Source: CBDBND01 sp965207985
Lineage (GTDB): Bacteria; Pseudomonadota; Alphaproteobacteria; Rhodospirillales; Rhodospirillaceae
Reading direction: 5' to 3'
Assembly: GCA_965207985.1 (NCBI GenBank)
Contig: CBDBND010000034.1
Location: 434,001 to 498,000 of the forward strand
DNA: 64,000 nt
The translations under genes and the position numbers were made by a program. A model generated the notes under the pieces. That model saw nothing but the letters and a program-made list of their open reading frames with translations, made no database searches and was not told the origin of the DNA. Of this stretch, positions 62,947 to 64,000 are shown one piece after another (position 1 is the stretch's first letter; each line of letters opens with the position of its first letter).

Positions 62947-64000
62947 ATGATTTTCGACAGTATCTGCCGCCGCAGCGTCCGAGCGCGCCGCCCGGCAGCC
63001 GCCTTGCCCATACTGACTGCCGCCGCGCTCCTTCTGCTCGCTCCTTCGGTGGCCTGGGCCGCGGTCGACGACGAGACCCAATTCGTCCTCAACAGCTTCT
63101 CGTTCCTCATCTGGGGTGCGCTGGTGATGTGGATGTGCGCCGGATTCACCATGCTCGAATCGGGCTCGGTCCGCACCAAGAACGCCTCGGTCATCTGCCT
63201 CAAGAATATCGGCCTCTACGCCATCGCCGGGCTGATGTTCTATTTCGTTGGCTACAACATCATGTATGTCGGCGTGCCCGAAGGCGGCTGGTTCGGATCG
63301 CTCTCGCTGTTCTACGGCACCACGGCAGAAGAAATAGCGCTGCTGAACGCCGGGGATGCGGCGGAAAGGGCGGCAGCCGGCGCCGCTGTGGTCAAGACCG
63401 GCAAGGCGACGATGTCCGACTGGTTCTTCCAGATGGTGTTCGTCGCCACGACCGCCTCGATCGTCTCCGGCGCCCTCGCCGAGCGGGTCAAGCTGTGGTC
63501 CTTCTTCGCCTTCATCACCGTGCTGACCGCGATCGTCTACCCGGTCGTCGGCGCCTGGACCTGGGGCGGCGGATGGCTCGATGCAATGGGTTTCAAGGAT
63601 TTCGCCGGATCTACCATCGTCCACTCGACCGGCGGCTGGGCCGCGCTGGCCGGCGCCATCGTGGTCGGCGCGCGCAAGGGCAAGTTCCGGTCCGACGGCA
63701 CCGTCAGGTCGACGCCGCCGTCCAACGTGCCGGCCGTCACACTGGGCGTGTTCATCCTGTGGCTCGGCTGGTTCGGCTTCAACGGCGGATCGCAGCTGGC
63801 GCTCAGCGGCGCGGCCGACGCCGTGGCGCTCAGCAATATTCTCGCCAACACCAATCTCGCCGCGGCGGCCGGCGTGATGGCCGCCATCGCCCTGTCGCGG
63901 CCCCTGCTGGGGCGGGTCGACCTGCTGGCCAGCCTGAACGGCGCGATCGCCGGCCTGGTATCGATCACCGCGGCGCCGGACATCGTCGACCACTACTGGG
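62947..64000 (+). CDS. amt: Ammonium transporter, second copy (partial, runs off window)
   Basis: The ATG at 62947 follows GAAAGGGGCCGGA. A signal peptide (about 38 residues, ending LLLLAPSVAWA) precedes an Amt domain: FSFLIWGALVMWMCAGFTML, ESGSVRTKNASVICLKNIGL, FQMVFVATTASIVSGALAER, FAGSTIVHSTGGWAALAGAI and GWFGFNGGSQLALSG. About 351 codons are visible; the C-terminus is outside. It is distinctly more G+C-rich than the first amt and belongs to a different subfamily, suggesting separate ancestry. Confidence 0.92.
   Translation, partial: MIFDSICRRSVRARRPAAALPILTAAALLLLAPSVAWAAVDDETQFVLNSFSFLIWGALVMWMCAGFTMLESGSVRTKNASVICLKNIGLYAIAGLMFYFVGYNIMYVGVPEGGWFGSLSLFYGTTAEEIALLNAGDAAERAAAGAAVVKTGKATMSDWFFQMVFVATTASIVSGALAERVKLWSFFAFITVLTAIVYPVVGAWTWGGGWLDAMGFKDFAGSTIVHSTGGWAALAGAIVVGARKGKFRSDGTVRSTPPSNVPAVTLGVFILWLGWFGFNGGSQLALSGAADAVALSNILANTNLAAAAGVMAAIALSRPLLGRVDLLASLNGAIAGLVSITAAPDIVDHYW

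Noticed and set aside
62476..63993. 505-codon minus-strand frame across the second ammonium transporter
   Set aside because: The plus strand encodes an unmistakable Amt protein. The minus frame is an Arg/Gly/Asp-rich shadow typical of G+C-rich DNA; only its far end (62476-62690) is kept as a tentative fragment.

Overview
The window looks like the chromosome of an alphaproteobacterium. The evidence is the gene order rplKAJL-rpoBC-rpsLG-fusA-tuf-rpsJ-rplCDWB, a ChrR-type zinc/cupin anti-sigma factor paired with an RpoE-like ECF sigma factor, and an aa3-type cytochrome oxidase operon with ctaG and DUF983. I cannot name the genus.

Positions 1-22122 are core information-processing genes, almost all on the minus strand: the str/S10 ribosomal operon (with tuf, and rplB cut by the window edge), rpoC and rpoB, the L7/L12-L10-L1-L11 genes, nusG, secE, tRNA-Trp, a second tuf, tRNA-Gly and tRNA-Tyr. 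rlmB diverges from the tRNAs. An IS5-family element sits 9 nt after the rlmB stop, between rlmB and tRNA-Thr. Next come a broken IS3 transposase carrying a 148-bp MITE-like insertion, and a decayed glycosyltransferase gene.

Positions 24777-36835 hold a small membrane protein, a divergent Hpt/response-regulator pair, and an RpoE-ChrR pair whose upstream region carries a TGATCC-N18-TATAC promoter. Divergent from it is a membrane-lipid and oxidative-stress-like set: FAD oxidoreductase, DUF1365, cyclopropane-type methyltransferase, MFS carrier and DUF3833. Facing it are NTF2-like, SDR and DUF6134 genes. By analogy with Rhodobacter this is probably a singlet-oxygen stress regulon.

Positions 36849-45162 hold cytochrome oxidase genes. 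On the minus strand are heme synthase ctaB, a divergent oxidase-subunit-I-like protein, DUF420 and a 38-residue membrane peptide. On the plus strand are ctaC-ctaD-ctaG-ctaE-DUF983. An ammonium transporter follows (45256-46470).

From about 46.8 to 62.5 kb the sequence becomes accessory, visibly G+C-richer, and heavily decayed. It contains IS6, IS630, IS5 and Tn5/IS4-type elements or fragments, two tandem secreted SDR genes that are both frameshifted, two toxin-antitoxin operons with look-alike palindromic operators, relics of conjugation genes (TraI/TrwC relaxase and F-type TraG), a HEAT-repeat gene followed by a HEPN-like gene, a polyketide-synthase scrap, and an extremely acidic repeat protein. 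It reads as the wreck of one or more conjugative elements. The window ends inside a second, signal-peptide-bearing ammonium transporter of different base composition.
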